Made by a program: the position numbers and the translations under genes
Notes under the pieces: model-generated
Databases searched by the model: none
Seen by the model: the letters and a program-made list of their open reading frames with translations, nothing else
Told to the model about the DNA's origin: nothing
In this document: piece after piece, positions 1 to 8,004 of the stretch
Layout of the letters: every line of letters begins with the position of its first letter
How positions within the stretch are numbered: the first letter of the stretch is position 1
DNA from: Bacteroidaceae bacterium
GTDB lineage: Bacteria; Bacteroidota; Bacteroidia; Bacteroidales; Bacteroidaceae
Direction: 5' to 3'
Length of the DNA stretch: 56,406 nt
Assembly: GCA_016286165.1 (NCBI GenBank)
Contig: JAEESE010000021.1
Coordinates: forward strand, 1-56,406

Positions 1-125
1 CTTGCTTGAATTGCCGAGACGTGACGAAAGTAAGCAAAGCTAAAAGTGAACTTTCGGAGCAGCGAGAGCAATCAAGCTTGCTTGAATTGCCGAGTCGTGA
101 CGAAAGTCAGCAAAGCTAAAAGTGA
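1..125. repeat. tandem duplication of about 76 bp at left window edge
   Basis: Two nearly identical 49-bp blocks start at 1 and 77; they differ at only two positions. Both contain the GACGAAAG and AGCAAAGCT motifs seen in other intergenic repeats of this window. The first copy may continue beyond the window edge. Confidence 0.75.
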
Positions 126-199
126 AAAATAAAAGTTACTTGAAACTTAAAACTAAAGGAATCCTTTTTAATTGCTACGACTCTTAGAGTCTGAGAGAT

Positions 200-1510
200 A
201 TGGAAAAGCTTCTGCACTACGTATGGCGACATAGGATGTTTCCGCTTGAACCGTTGCACACCACCGACGGCGAAGCCATAGAAGTGCTTGATCCCGGACT
301 TAAGAACACCGATGCGGGCCCTGACTTCTTCAATGCCAAGGTACGAATCGGCGGCACTATGTGGGTGGGCAACGTGGAGATACACCTTCGCTCATCCGAC
401 TGGGAGCGCCACGGGCACCACACCGATGCCGCCTACAACAGCGTCATACTGCATGTGGCGGAGCTGGTGGATGCCGACGTAGTGACGGCGGACGGCAAAC
501 GGCCACCGCAGCTGCAGCTTGCCATACCTGACAGCCTGCGCCGCGACTACAACACCCTCTGCCGCACGGAGGACTATCCGCGCTGCTGGACGATAATAAA
601 GGGGTTGCCGCGGCTGGTGACGCATTCATGGCTATCGGCACTGCTGGCAGAGCGTCTGACCGAAAGGGCGGCGATGGTGACGGAGCGACTGCGCCTGACC
701 GACGGCGACTGGGAGCGGGCGTTCTTCATCACCATGGCTCGCAACTTCGGCTTCGGCATCAACGGCGAGGCTTTCGAATACTGGGCTCGCCACCTGCCGC
801 TGCATGCCGCCGCCAAGCACCGCGACGATGCCTTCCAACTGGAAGCTCTCTTCCTCGGGGCGGCCGGACTGCTACGTGACGAGGCCATTCCACCATCGGC
901 ACGCGAAGCGGCTGCCAACGACTTATACCTACGGCGCCTACGCACGGAATGGGCATTTCTGGCTCATAAGTTCCAACTGCCGGAACCGATGGAGGCTAAG
1001 CAATGGCGATACCTGCGACTGCGCCCGCAGAACTTCCCGCACCTACGCATAGTGCAGCTGGCACAGCTCTATTTCCGTCGCACGGCAGGTCTGGCAAACA
1101 TCCTCGAGGCAAAGGACCGCAAAGCCCTGCACGTCTGTTTCAACACGGCGGTGAGCGAGTACTGGCGCAGTCATTATCTGTTCGGACTTGAGTCGGAGGC
1201 TAAGGACAAGACACTGAGCACCGCCAGCCGCGATCTGATAATCATAAACACCGTAGTGCCCACCCTCTTCGCCTACGGGCAGGAGCACCACGACGAAGGG
1301 CTGCAGGAGCGTGCCGTGGCACTGCTCGAGAGCATGAAAGCGGAGCAGAACTTCATCATGCGGCAGTGGCAACAATGCGGGTTGGCCGTAGACAACGCCG
1401 CCGACAGCCAAGCCCTCATACAACTCAAACGTGAATACTGTGACCGCCTCGACTGCCTTCGTTGCAGATTCGGATACGAGTACTTAAAGAAAGATTCTAC
1501 TCCCACTTAA
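200..1510 (+). CDS. DUF2851 family protein
   Basis: A 436-residue protein recognised as the Bacteroidetes DUF2851 family from its N-terminus: a Trp-Arg-His stretch, then GLKNTDAGPDFFNAKV and GNVEIHLRSSDW at about residues 34-70. The C-terminus has a CDRLDCLRC cysteine cluster, which could bind a metal (inference). No signal peptide or membrane segment is visible, so it is probably cytoplasmic. The family has no established biochemical function that I know of. The length is usual for the family. It lies upstream of dprA in the same direction, separated by a 156-bp gap that is almost entirely a dispersed repeat, so co-transcription is uncertain. Confidence 0.85.
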   Translation: MEKLLHYVWRHRMFPLEPLHTTDGEAIEVLDPGLKNTDAGPDFFNAKVRIGGTMWVGNVEIHLRSSDWERHGHHTDAAYNSVILHVAELVDADVVTADGKRPPQLQLAIPDSLRRDYNTLCRTEDYPRCWTIIKGLPRLVTHSWLSALLAERLTERAAMVTERLRLTDGDWERAFFITMARNFGFGINGEAFEYWARHLPLHAAAKHRDDAFQLEALFLGAAGLLRDEAIPPSAREAAANDLYLRRLRTEWAFLAHKFQLPEPMEAKQWRYLRLRPQNFPHLRIVQLAQLYFRRTAGLANILEAKDRKALHVCFNTAVSEYWRSHYLFGLESEAKDKTLSTASRDLIIINTVVPTLFAYGQEHHDEGLQERAVALLESMKAEQNFIMRQWQQCGLAVDNAADSQALIQLKREYCDRLDCLRCRFGYEYLKKDSTPT

Positions 1511-1521
1511 AACAAGGCAAT

Positions 1522-1663
1522 AATATAGGAGATGGCACAGAAGAGTTTTTGTAAGACAACGAATTTTACGAATTAGACGAATTCTTTCTTGTCCTATAGC
1601 CTATCTTTGCATAGCCACGATGCAGCGTAAATTCGTTTAATTCGTATAATTAGTTGTCAAAAG
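1522..1663 (+). repeat. AATTCG-type dispersed repeat, copy 1 (right end missing)
   Basis: Begins with the left terminal sequence AATATAGGAGATGGCACA, then a long inverted repeat: GACAACGAATTTTACGAATT at 1555-1574 pairs with the TTAATTCGTATAATTAGTTGTC side at 1637-1658. Related copies lie at 15532, 19773 and 20300. The right terminal repeat is absent; the dprA coding sequence starts where it would be expected. Confidence 0.8.
1602..1609 (+). promoter_or_regulatory. possible -7 promoter element inside the repeat, upstream of dprA
   Basis: TATCTTTG fits the Bacteroidetes -7 consensus TAnnTTTG and lies 57 bases before the dprA start, in the loop of the repeat. No clear TTTG at the expected -33 distance, so support is modest. 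The copies at 19773 and 20300 have lost one T here (TATCTTG). Confidence 0.35.
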
Positions 1664-1666
1664 ACA

Positions 1667-2791
1667 ATGTCCGACCAAGAACTACTATACACTATTGCTT
1701 TGACGCTTGTGCTACGAGGTCATAGCCGTTCGCAACGGGCACTGCTGGAGGCTCTCGGCAGTGCAAGTGCAGTTTACGAAAACCGAAAGGATGCCAGTTC
1801 GGTGTTTGAAGGCATCTCCACCAGAGCCACTGAGGCTTTGGCGGGCATGCCCAGTTTCATGAAGGCTGCCGAAGAGGAACTGGCCTACGCGCGAGCACAT
1901 AATATTAAGGTGTTGGCCATTCAGGACACCGACCACTACCCCACCCGTCTGCGCTCCTGCGAAGATGCACCACTCATACTCTACTATCTCGGCAATGCCG
2001 ACCTGAATGCCGACCACGTAGTGAGCATAGTGGGCACACGCCGCTGTACCGAACGAGGACGCGACCTGTGCAAGGCCATGGCTCATGACATAGCACAGCG
2101 GGCTTCCGGAACACTCGTGGTGAGCGGACTGGCCTATGGCATTGACATAACAGCCCACCGCGCAGCCCTCGACAACGGCTTGCCTACGGTGGCGGTGCTG
2201 GCTCACGGTCTCGATGAGATATATCCTTCAGCACATCGGCAGACGGCAATAGAGATGCTGAAGCAGGGAGGCCTCCTCACGGAGTTCACTACCCACACGC
2301 CCATCGACCGCCTCAACTTCCTGCAGCGCAACCGTATAGTGGCGGGAATGGCGGATGCCACAGTGGTGGTGGAGAGCCCTGCACGAGGCGGTTCACTGAA
2401 CACGGCACGCCTCGCCACCGACTACCATAGGGAGGTATTTGCATTCCCCGGCAGGCCTTCAGACGTGAACTCCGAAGGCTGCAACGCCCTCATCCGTCGT
2501 AATGCAGCTACGCTGATAACATCTGCCTCCGACATGATGGACGACCTCGGTTGGACTACCGCCACAAAGGCTGACGCACAGCAGAGCCTCCTCTTCGCCG
2601 ACCTCACAGCCGACGAACAGCGGATAGTAGATGTCCTGGCAGCTGCCGAAACGGATATGGCACTGGCAGAACTTAGTGCACAACTGAACATACCATCGAC
2701 GAAGCTGATGCCGATGATGGTGGCGCTGGAGATGAAGGATGTGGTAAGGACGATGGCGGGAGCGAGGTACCATTTGAGAGTGGGCAGTTGA
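1667..2791 (+). CDS. dprA: DNA-processing protein DprA
   Basis: A 374-residue cytoplasmic protein that in this family binds incoming single-stranded DNA and loads RecA during natural transformation. Residues 1-80 are the helical N-terminal domain. The Rossmann-like DprA core follows, with IVGTRRCTERG (121-131), SGLAYGIDITAH (153-164), FLQRNRIVAG (218-227), GGSLNTA (241-247) and EGCNALI (270-276). Residues about 308-370 form a winged-helix C-terminal domain. Length is normal. The ATG at 1667 directly abuts the end of a dispersed repeat, so its expression signals probably come from repeat DNA. Downstream is a strong hairpin terminator. Confidence 0.95.
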   Translation: MSDQELLYTIALTLVLRGHSRSQRALLEALGSASAVYENRKDASSVFEGISTRATEALAGMPSFMKAAEEELAYARAHNIKVLAIQDTDHYPTRLRSCEDAPLILYYLGNADLNADHVVSIVGTRRCTERGRDLCKAMAHDIAQRASGTLVVSGLAYGIDITAHRAALDNGLPTVAVLAHGLDEIYPSAHRQTAIEMLKQGGLLTEFTTHTPIDRLNFLQRNRIVAGMADATVVVESPARGGSLNTARLATDYHREVFAFPGRPSDVNSEGCNALIRRNAATLITSASDMMDDLGWTTATKADAQQSLLFADLTADEQRIVDVLAAAETDMALAELSAQLNIPSTKLMPMMVALEMKDVVRTMAGARYHLRVGS

Positions 2792-2817
2792 CAGGTGACA
2801 GTTGACAGTTGACAAGA

Positions 2818-2852
2818 ATAAAGCCCGCGGGGGAGTTCCCTGCGGGCTTTAT
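2818..2852. terminator. bidirectional intrinsic terminator after dprA
   Basis: AAAGCCCGCGGG and CCCTGCGGGCTTT form a GC-rich stem with A- and T-tracts on either side. It lies between the convergent ends of dprA and nhaA. A very similar hairpin is found at 15706. Confidence 0.85.
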
Positions 2853-2857
2853 GAATG

Positions 2858-3112
2858 TGTTCTTGCGGAACGGTTAGAGTCGCTTCGCGACGGTTAGGGA
2901 GCCTTCGGCTCGATTAGAATTGCTTCGCAATGGTTAGATGTCTTACGAATAATCTCACCATTCATCCCCCGCCGGGGGATTATAGGGGGCTTCCCTAACC
3001 GCTGCAAAGCAGCACTAACCCCTAACCGAGCCGAAGGCTCTCACCGCTGCGAAGCGACCATAACCGCCCGAAGGGCTCTCACCGCTGCGAAGCAGCACTA
3101 ATCGCCCTTCGG
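2858..3112. repeat. mini-hairpin array 1 with GGTTAG/CTAACC spacers
   Basis: A run of very short palindromes, many with UUCG-like or GCAA-like loops (for example AGCCTTCGGCT, TCGCTTCGCGA, TTGCTTCGCAA), separated by GGTTAG. After a central segment at 2942-2993 the spacers appear in the opposite sense (CTAACC, CTCACC). The array runs to the nhaA stop codon; the last unit codes for the final nhaA residues. The same central segment recurs exactly at 4571-4622 and, in reverse, at 23501-23543. Confidence 0.8.
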
Positions 3113-4462
3113 CAGCGTTTGATTAAGCATCAACGCGCCGAGGAGGGCGGAGGCTACAGTGCCGCAGAGGATACCGAGTTTGGCCTCGTTGAGCATCTCT
3201 GCGCCTTCGATGCCGAGGTGGGCGGGGTAGCTGAGAGCTGCTATGAACATGGACACGGTGAAACCGATACCGCACACCATGCACACGCTGGCGAAGGAAC
3301 GCCAGTTGCCGCCTTCGGGCATCTGACACCAGCCGAGCTTGATGCTGAGCCATGAGAAGCTGAGCACACCGGTGAACTTACCTACGAGCAGGCCGAGGAA
3401 GACGCCGAGGGCTACGCCGTGGAACAGGCTGCCGATGCTCATGCCTTCGAAATTGACGCCGGCATTGGCGAAGGCGAAGATGGGAATGACTAAGTAGTTG
3501 ATAGGCATTGCCAGCTGATCCTCGATGTCCTGAAGAGGTGAGATGAGTTGGTCGGAAGCTTTCTCGATACGGCGTAGCAGTTGTATGTCGCCTTTCTCAA
3601 GCACCATGGCTTTCTTACGGTCCTCCTCGTGGAACTCAATGTCGGGGTATTCCTTGAGGTATTCACGGATATACTCCATATAGTAGCGTGTGCCACGCGT
3701 GAGGTTGGCGGGAATGCAGAAGGCAAGCACCACACCGGCTATGGTGGCATGGATGCCTGAATTGAGCACCAGATACCAGAGGATAAGGCCGAAGGTCATG
3801 TAGAAAGCCTTGATACGCACTTCACGTTTGTTGCCGATGAGGAGGATGGCTACCACCACGGCAGCGGCGATGAGGTAAGGCCATGCCAGACCATGAGAAT
3901 AGAAGATGGCGATGACGATGATACCGCCGAGGTCATCGGCCACGGCCAACGCTGCCAGGAAGATCTTAAGACCGAGGGGCACGCGCTTGCCGAACATGGA
4001 CAAGACGCCCAACGAGAAGGCGATATCAGTAGCCATGGGGATGGCACAGCCGCGCTCCATGAGGGGATGGCCCAGGCATACGCAGAAGAAGACGATGACG
4101 GGAACTATCATACCGCCGCAGGCGCCGATGACGGGCAGCAGTGCCTTCTGACGTGAAGATAACTCGCCACAGAGTATCTCGCGCTTAATCTCAAGTCCCA
4201 CGCTCAGGAAGAAGAAGAACATGAGGAAGTCGTTGATGAAATCCATCAGCGTGAGTGGGTGGCCGCCATGGCTGAAGACATTGAAGCTGCCTATGCTGAG
4301 AGCCAAGGGCTGCTGCCACAGCCACGCATAGAGGTTTCGCGTAGCAGGCAGGTTGGCAAAGACGAGTGCCAACACAGTGGCTACAATAAGCAAGACACTG
4401 GCGCTGACATAGCGGCGTATGAGTCCTGCAAGCGATGATTCGAGTTGAAGCTTTTCGTTCAT
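3098..4462 (-). CDS. nhaA: Na+/H+ antiporter NhaA
   Basis: A 454-residue integral membrane protein that exchanges internal Na+ for external H+ in pH and salt homeostasis. Recognised from SVGLEIKRE (87-95), ATDIAFSLGVL (144-154) and ALAVADDLGG (171-180), where Asp176-Asp177 correspond to the ion-binding aspartate pair of E. coli NhaA. About a dozen hydrophobic segments are visible. A charged cytoplasmic stretch at about 265-310 is longer than in E. coli, as is usual in Bacteroidetes. The gene lies downstream of two glycosyltransferase genes on the same strand, but hairpin array 2 separates them, so separate regulation or partial termination is likely. Its last codons and stop lie inside hairpin array 1. 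Confidence 0.95.
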   Translation of the reverse strand: MNEKLQLESSLAGLIRRYVSASVLLIVATVLALVFANLPATRNLYAWLWQQPLALSIGSFNVFSHGGHPLTLMDFINDFLMFFFFLSVGLEIKREILCGELSSRQKALLPVIGACGGMIVPVIVFFCVCLGHPLMERGCAIPMATDIAFSLGVLSMFGKRVPLGLKIFLAALAVADDLGGIIVIAIFYSHGLAWPYLIAAAVVVAILLIGNKREVRIKAFYMTFGLILWYLVLNSGIHATIAGVVLAFCIPANLTRGTRYYMEYIREYLKEYPDIEFHEEDRKKAMVLEKGDIQLLRRIEKASDQLISPLQDIEDQLAMPINYLVIPIFAFANAGVNFEGMSIGSLFHGVALGVFLGLLVGKFTGVLSFSWLSIKLGWCQMPEGGNWRSFASVCMVCGIGFTVSMFIAALSYPAHLGIEGAEMLNEAKLGILCGTVASALLGALMLNQTLPKGD

Positions 4463-4484
4463 AAGTCTATATGTTTGGATTTGG

Positions 4485-4667
4485 ATTACTTCGTAATGGT
4501 TAGGTATGGCTGCTTTGCAGCGGTTAGAGAGCCTTCGGCTCGGTTAGAATTGCTTCGCAATGGTTAGACGGCTTACGAATAATCTCACCATTCATCCCCC
4601 GCCGGGGGATTATAGGGGGCTTCTCTCACCGTCGCGAAGCGACTCTAACCGTTCCGCAGGAACATTA
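4485..4667. repeat. mini-hairpin array 2 with GGTTAG/CTCACC spacers
   Basis: Same architecture as the array at 2858: units such as ATTACTTCGTAAT, GCTGCTTTGCAGC, AGCCTTCGGCT and TTGCTTCGCAA spaced by GGTTAG, then the shared 52-bp centre at 4571-4622, then CTCACC/CTAACC-spaced units in the opposite sense. It fills the gap between the end of the glycosyltransferase gene (its TAA is at 4665-4667) and the nhaA start. Confidence 0.8.
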
Positions 4668-5447
4668 GCGTTTCACCGCTGCCCGTAACACAAACCACGC
4701 ATGGGCGCCAAGGGCGCGGAACCAGCCGTAGTGGTGTGCCATGATGCGCAGACGCTCGAGGAGGGACTTGCGGTGGTTCCGCGTGGTGATACCCTCGGCG
4801 AGGTAGTCGGTGAGGATGAGGTGTGAGTTGTGGATACGCAAGTTGCGACGCTCCGCCTGACGGAGAATACGAACAGCCCAGTCATAGTCGGCCGAGAACC
4901 GATAGTGGAGGTTGTAGGGCTGCAGGCGTGCTATATCGGCACGCACATAGAAACTCTGATGGCATACCAGCATGCCGTTGAGGAAGCTTCGCGAGGTGAG
5001 CTTATCTGGGGCACTGAGACGACGGTGCCGCAGGAAGCGACCTTCGCTGTCGACAAGGTCCGTCTCACCGTAGATGACCACCGGCAGGCGTGACTGGTTG
5101 AAACCGCCGAGTTGGGCTGCCACATCAGCCAGCGTGGTGCTGGAGTGAAACTTATCGCCGGCATTGAGGAATATTATATAGTCGCCTTTCGCCACTGCCA
5201 AGGCTTTGTTCATGGCATCGTAGAGACCGTCGTCGGGCTCGCGTATGAGAATGATGCTATGCGGGTGACGCTGGTCAGTGTTACGCTCCACATAGAGTTG
5301 CACCTCACTGATGGTGGAGTCGGTGGAGCAGCCGTCGATGATGATATGCTCAACGGCGTCGTAGGTCTGGGCCGATACGCTGTCGAGAGTGCGCCGTATG
5401 GTAGCTGCGGCGTTGTAGGTGACGGTGGCTATGGAGAATTTAATCAT
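4665..5447 (-). CDS. family 2 glycosyltransferase
   Basis: A 260-residue GT-A type glycosyltransferase that should transfer a sugar from an activated donor onto a polysaccharide or lipid-linked acceptor. The N-terminus FSIATVTYNAAATIRRTLDS, IDGCSTDST (about 37-45), EPDDGLYDAMNKAL (71-84) and the FLNAGD metal-binding region (93-98) are typical of the family. No membrane helices are evident. I chose the ATG at 5447 because it overlaps the upstream stop in an ATGA arrangement, implying translational coupling, and because the longer frame merely reads back through the neighbour. With the next gene it forms a small polysaccharide-biosynthesis operon; the sugar is not identifiable. Confidence 0.88.
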   Translation of the reverse strand: MIKFSIATVTYNAAATIRRTLDSVSAQTYDAVEHIIIDGCSTDSTISEVQLYVERNTDQRHPHSIILIREPDDGLYDAMNKALAVAKGDYIIFLNAGDKFHSSTTLADVAAQLGGFNQSRLPVVIYGETDLVDSEGRFLRHRRLSAPDKLTSRSFLNGMLVCHQSFYVRADIARLQPYNLHYRFSADYDWAVRILRQAERRNLRIHNSHLILTDYLAEGITTRNHRKSLLERLRIMAHHYGWFRALGAHAWFVLRAAVKR

Positions 5448-6697
5448 GGTGTAGTGAGGAGTGATTCGTAGAGGTCGCAGTAGCGGCGCGCCACGCTCTC
5501 GGCGCCCCATGTGGAAGCAGCCTTCTCGGCGGCAGCCTGAGCGAGGGCGTCGTGGTGATTATCGTCGAGGACATAGTCGATGCCTCGCGCCAGATCCTCG
5601 GCATCGCAGAAGTGTGCTACATAACCTGTGCGCTGGTGGTCGATCATCTCAGGGATGCCGCCGGCCTCAAAGCCCACGCAAGGCGTGCCGGTGGCGGCAG
5701 CCTCCATGAGGGTGTTGGGCAGGTTATCCTCGAGCGACGGTGTGACGAAGGCGTCGACAGCCTGATACAAAGCAGCCATCTCGGCTTCGGAGGTGATATA
5801 TCCTTTTTTGATTACGGGGAAGGGCACCTCAGAGGCTATGCCGTCGGTCATCTGCCCCACTACGACAAGCGTCAGGAGGCCCTGCCAACGATGGAGAAGC
5901 GGCGAGGCGAGAGCATCGAACAGGAACGCAAGGCCCTTGCGCGGGTCGGTAACCTTCTGACAGGCAAACAACAGCAGACGGCCCTTGAGCGGCAACGAAT
6001 GATGCCGGCGTGCCTCAGCCTTGTCGGCAACGCAGAACACGTTGTGGTCGTAGGTATTGGGAATGGAAACCACATTGTGGCCACCGACGAGAGCGCTCTG
6101 CGCTGCCTCACCGGCTATCCAACGGCTGCAACCGACGAAGGTAATACGGCCACGGGCATAAGCCTTCAGCTTACGCTCGAAAGTCCAGTAGGAGAGGTCG
6201 TGCTTGCCCGGGCGCTGCAACTGTGGACATGTCTGACAATGTGATTGGAATTTGCTGCAGGCGCGAAAATAGTGGCACACGCCGGTAACGGGCCACAGGT
6301 CGTGCAGGGTCCACACCACGGGCTTGCCGCTGGCGAGGATAGCTCCTATCTGTCGCACCGACAACATGCCTTGGTTCACCCAATGAAGATGTATGATATC
6401 GGCCTCGCGAAACTCCGGCAGCGACACGATGTCCACGCCCATAGAGGCTATGTCGACATCCCACAGTCCCTTGCGCGAGAAGCCATTGGCCACGAACACG
6501 CACAGACGCTCCCAAAGGAACGACAAACGCAAACGCCAATGGCGGGGATAGGCTGAAGTGGTGACGCTGGTGCTCTGCTTCTCGCCCACCAGCAGGCGTG
6601 CCTTGACGCCATGAGCGGTGAGGGCTGCCGTCAGCCGTCGTGCCGCAATGGCGGCTCCACCCGCACATTCCGAAGTGTTTATAAGCAGTACTCGCAT
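5444..6697 (-). CDS. family 4 (GT-B) glycosyltransferase
   Basis: A 417-residue protein with the two Rossmann-like domains of GT-B enzymes. The N-terminal domain opens with MRVLLINTSECAGGAAIAAR, including the Gly-Gly-Ala loop that contacts the acceptor or donor. The C-terminal donor-binding domain carries EDNLPNTLMEAAATGTP and a GGIPEMI segment, the usual nucleotide-sugar-binding signature. HLHWVNQG and TLHDLWPVTGVCHYF are also characteristic of this group. It is probably a retaining, cytoplasmic, membrane-associated enzyme of cell-surface glycan synthesis. It overlaps the next gene by 4 bases (ATGA). A -7-like promoter element on the minus strand lies 38 bases upstream. Confidence 0.9.
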   Translation of the reverse strand: MRVLLINTSECAGGAAIAARRLTAALTAHGVKARLLVGEKQSTSVTTSAYPRHWRLRLSFLWERLCVFVANGFSRKGLWDVDIASMGVDIVSLPEFREADIIHLHWVNQGMLSVRQIGAILASGKPVVWTLHDLWPVTGVCHYFRACSKFQSHCQTCPQLQRPGKHDLSYWTFERKLKAYARGRITFVGCSRWIAGEAAQSALVGGHNVVSIPNTYDHNVFCVADKAEARRHHSLPLKGRLLLFACQKVTDPRKGLAFLFDALASPLLHRWQGLLTLVVVGQMTDGIASEVPFPVIKKGYITSEAEMAALYQAVDAFVTPSLEDNLPNTLMEAAATGTPCVGFEAGGIPEMIDHQRTGYVAHFCDAEDLARGIDYVLDDNHHDALAQAAAEKAASTWGAESVARRYCDLYESLLTTP

Positions 6698-6735
6698 TAT
6701 ATGGATTAGGGTATAGCTATTGATGATTTCCAGTG

Positions 6736-6743
6736 CAAAGGTA
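6736..6743 (-). promoter_or_regulatory. -7 promoter element for the glycosyltransferase operon
   Basis: The minus strand reads TACCTTTG, matching TAnnTTTG, 38 bases before the ATG at 6697. No convincing TTTG is seen at the -33 distance. Confidence 0.5.
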
Positions 6744-6859
6744 CAACGAAAAACGCTTTTCTTGGTAAAAAAAAAGGAAAAATAGCCCTGCGCTAAGGAA
6801 AAAACACACGAAAGAGTAAAAAAAATTACGCATTAAACTTTAAACTATAAACTTTTATA

Positions 6860-6867
6860 TACCTTTG
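6860..6867 (+). promoter_or_regulatory. -7 promoter element for tRNA-Leu
   Basis: TACCTTTG followed by CA lies 16 bases before the tRNA 5' end, a sensible distance for a start just upstream of the mature tRNA. The -33 element is weak. Confidence 0.6.
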
Positions 6868-6883
6868 CAACCGCATTGTGCCT

Positions 6884-6969
6884 GCCCAGATGGTGGAATT
6901 GGTAGACACGAGGGACTTAAAATCCCTTGGCCAGTGATGGCCGTACGGGTTCGATTCCCGTTCCGGGCA
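6884..6969 (+). tRNA. tRNA-Leu (anticodon TAA)
   Basis: A class II tRNA of 86 nt with a long variable arm. The acceptor stem GCCCAGA pairs with TTCCGGGC, apart from one A-C mismatch at position 5. The D arm has TGGTGGAATTGGTAGACAC, the anticodon stem AGGGA/TCCCT encloses CTTAAAA with anticodon TAA at 6918-6920, and the T arm has GGGTTCGATTCCC. The 3' CCA is not encoded. Confidence 0.95.
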
Positions 6970-6974
6970 CAGAT

Positions 6975-7133
6975 ATGAGATTCGACAACCGTTATAGCGC
7001 CAGCGATGAATTCCGGCGCGACGAACTTGTAGGGAAAATAGAGAAGTCACTTAAGAACCTCACGCTCGCCGAGCTTGAGGCTCTTTATTATCAGATATCG
7101 ACTCAGACCTACACCAACGACGACCAATCTTAA
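6975..7133 (+). CDS. small hypothetical protein (52 aa) next to tRNA-Leu
   Basis: A 52-residue reading frame starting 5 bases after the tRNA: MRFDNRYSASDEFRRDELVG, then an amphipathic helix containing LTLAELEALYYQIST. It stops three bases before the ATG of the dipeptidase gene, so the two could be translationally coupled. No signal peptide or known domain is seen. Charged, helical composition and tight spacing favour a real gene, but the small size leaves doubt. Function unknown. Confidence 0.5.
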   Translation: MRFDNRYSASDEFRRDELVGKIEKSLKNLTLAELEALYYQISTQTYTNDDQS

Positions 7134-7136
7134 TCT

Positions 7137-7943
7137 ATGCAACAATTCACGAAGTCTTTCTATACCAAGATAGCCTTGCTTGTCATAGGCCTGATGCTCG
7201 TATGCGGCATGGCCATGGTGCTGAATCACAAGGTAAGTGACAAAGCCGCCGGAGCGGAGCCCACAGAGGATACCAGTGCGTTTGTGACGCTGACCGATGT
7301 CGTGCCCGACGCTATCTTGGAAATACGTTATTTCGGTACATATAACTTCGTAGGCGCGCGCGTGGACGGCTATCTGGAACCCACCGCACTGCTCACACGG
7401 GCGGCAGCCGACAGCCTGCGGGCTGTGAGCGACGACGTGAAGGCACTGGGCTACCGTCTGAAGATCTACGACGCCTACCGTCCACAGCGGGCCGTAGACC
7501 ATTTTATGCGTTGGGCTGCCGATATCCCTGACACGCTGATGAAGGCTTATTTCTATTCCGACCTGGACAAGAGCGTGCTCTTCGACCAAGAATATATATG
7601 TGCCAAGAGCGGTCACACACGAGGTTCTACCGTGGACCTCACGCTCTTCGACATGGCCACGGAGAAAGAGCTGGATATGGGTGGGACATTCGACTGGTTC
7701 GGTCCCGAGAGTCATCCCGATTTCTGCGGTAACCCCGAAACGGGTGAGTACACGGGCGACAACCACAAGAGCCCCGCAGGGCGTAGCATCACAGCCGAGC
7801 AGTTTGCCAACCGCATGATCCTGCGCAAGGCCATGCAACGTCATGGTTTCCTGCCCTTCAAGACCGAGTGGTGGCATTTCCTGCTGGACAACGAGCCTTT
7901 CCCCGATACATACTTCAATTTCCCTGTGCAACAGCTAAAGTGA
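7137..7943 (+). CDS. D-alanyl-D-alanine dipeptidase (VanX/DdpX type, peptidase M15D)
   Basis: A 268-residue zinc peptidase that in this family cleaves D-Ala-D-Ala, usually in peptidoglycan turnover. Residues 10-29 form a single hydrophobic segment, a signal peptide or anchor, placing the enzyme in the periplasm. The catalytic domain begins near residue 48 (VTLTDVVPDAILEIRYFGTYNF). YDAYRPQRA (111-119), SGHTRGSTVDLTL with zinc ligands His160 and Asp167, and EWWHF with catalytic Glu244 and ligand His247 match VanX. There is no vanH/vanA partner nearby, so a housekeeping cell-wall role is much likelier than vancomycin resistance. It follows the small 52-aa gene by 3 bases. Confidence 0.9.
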   Translation: MQQFTKSFYTKIALLVIGLMLVCGMAMVLNHKVSDKAAGAEPTEDTSAFVTLTDVVPDAILEIRYFGTYNFVGARVDGYLEPTALLTRAAADSLRAVSDDVKALGYRLKIYDAYRPQRAVDHFMRWAADIPDTLMKAYFYSDLDKSVLFDQEYICAKSGHTRGSTVDLTLFDMATEKELDMGGTFDWFGPESHPDFCGNPETGEYTGDNHKSPAGRSITAEQFANRMILRKAMQRHGFLPFKTEWWHFLLDNEPFPDTYFNFPVQQLK

Positions 7944-8004
7944 TTCCACGTTTAGCTTAAGTCTTGCAAATCTATCAACCAATCCATTAATTCAAACACA
8001 CAAG

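Noticed and set aside
7137..7943. Vancomycin-resistance gene vanX
   Set aside because: The catalytic motif is shared by all VanX/DdpX dipeptidases, and no vanH, vanA or regulator genes are adjacent; a cell-wall turnover enzyme is the better reading.
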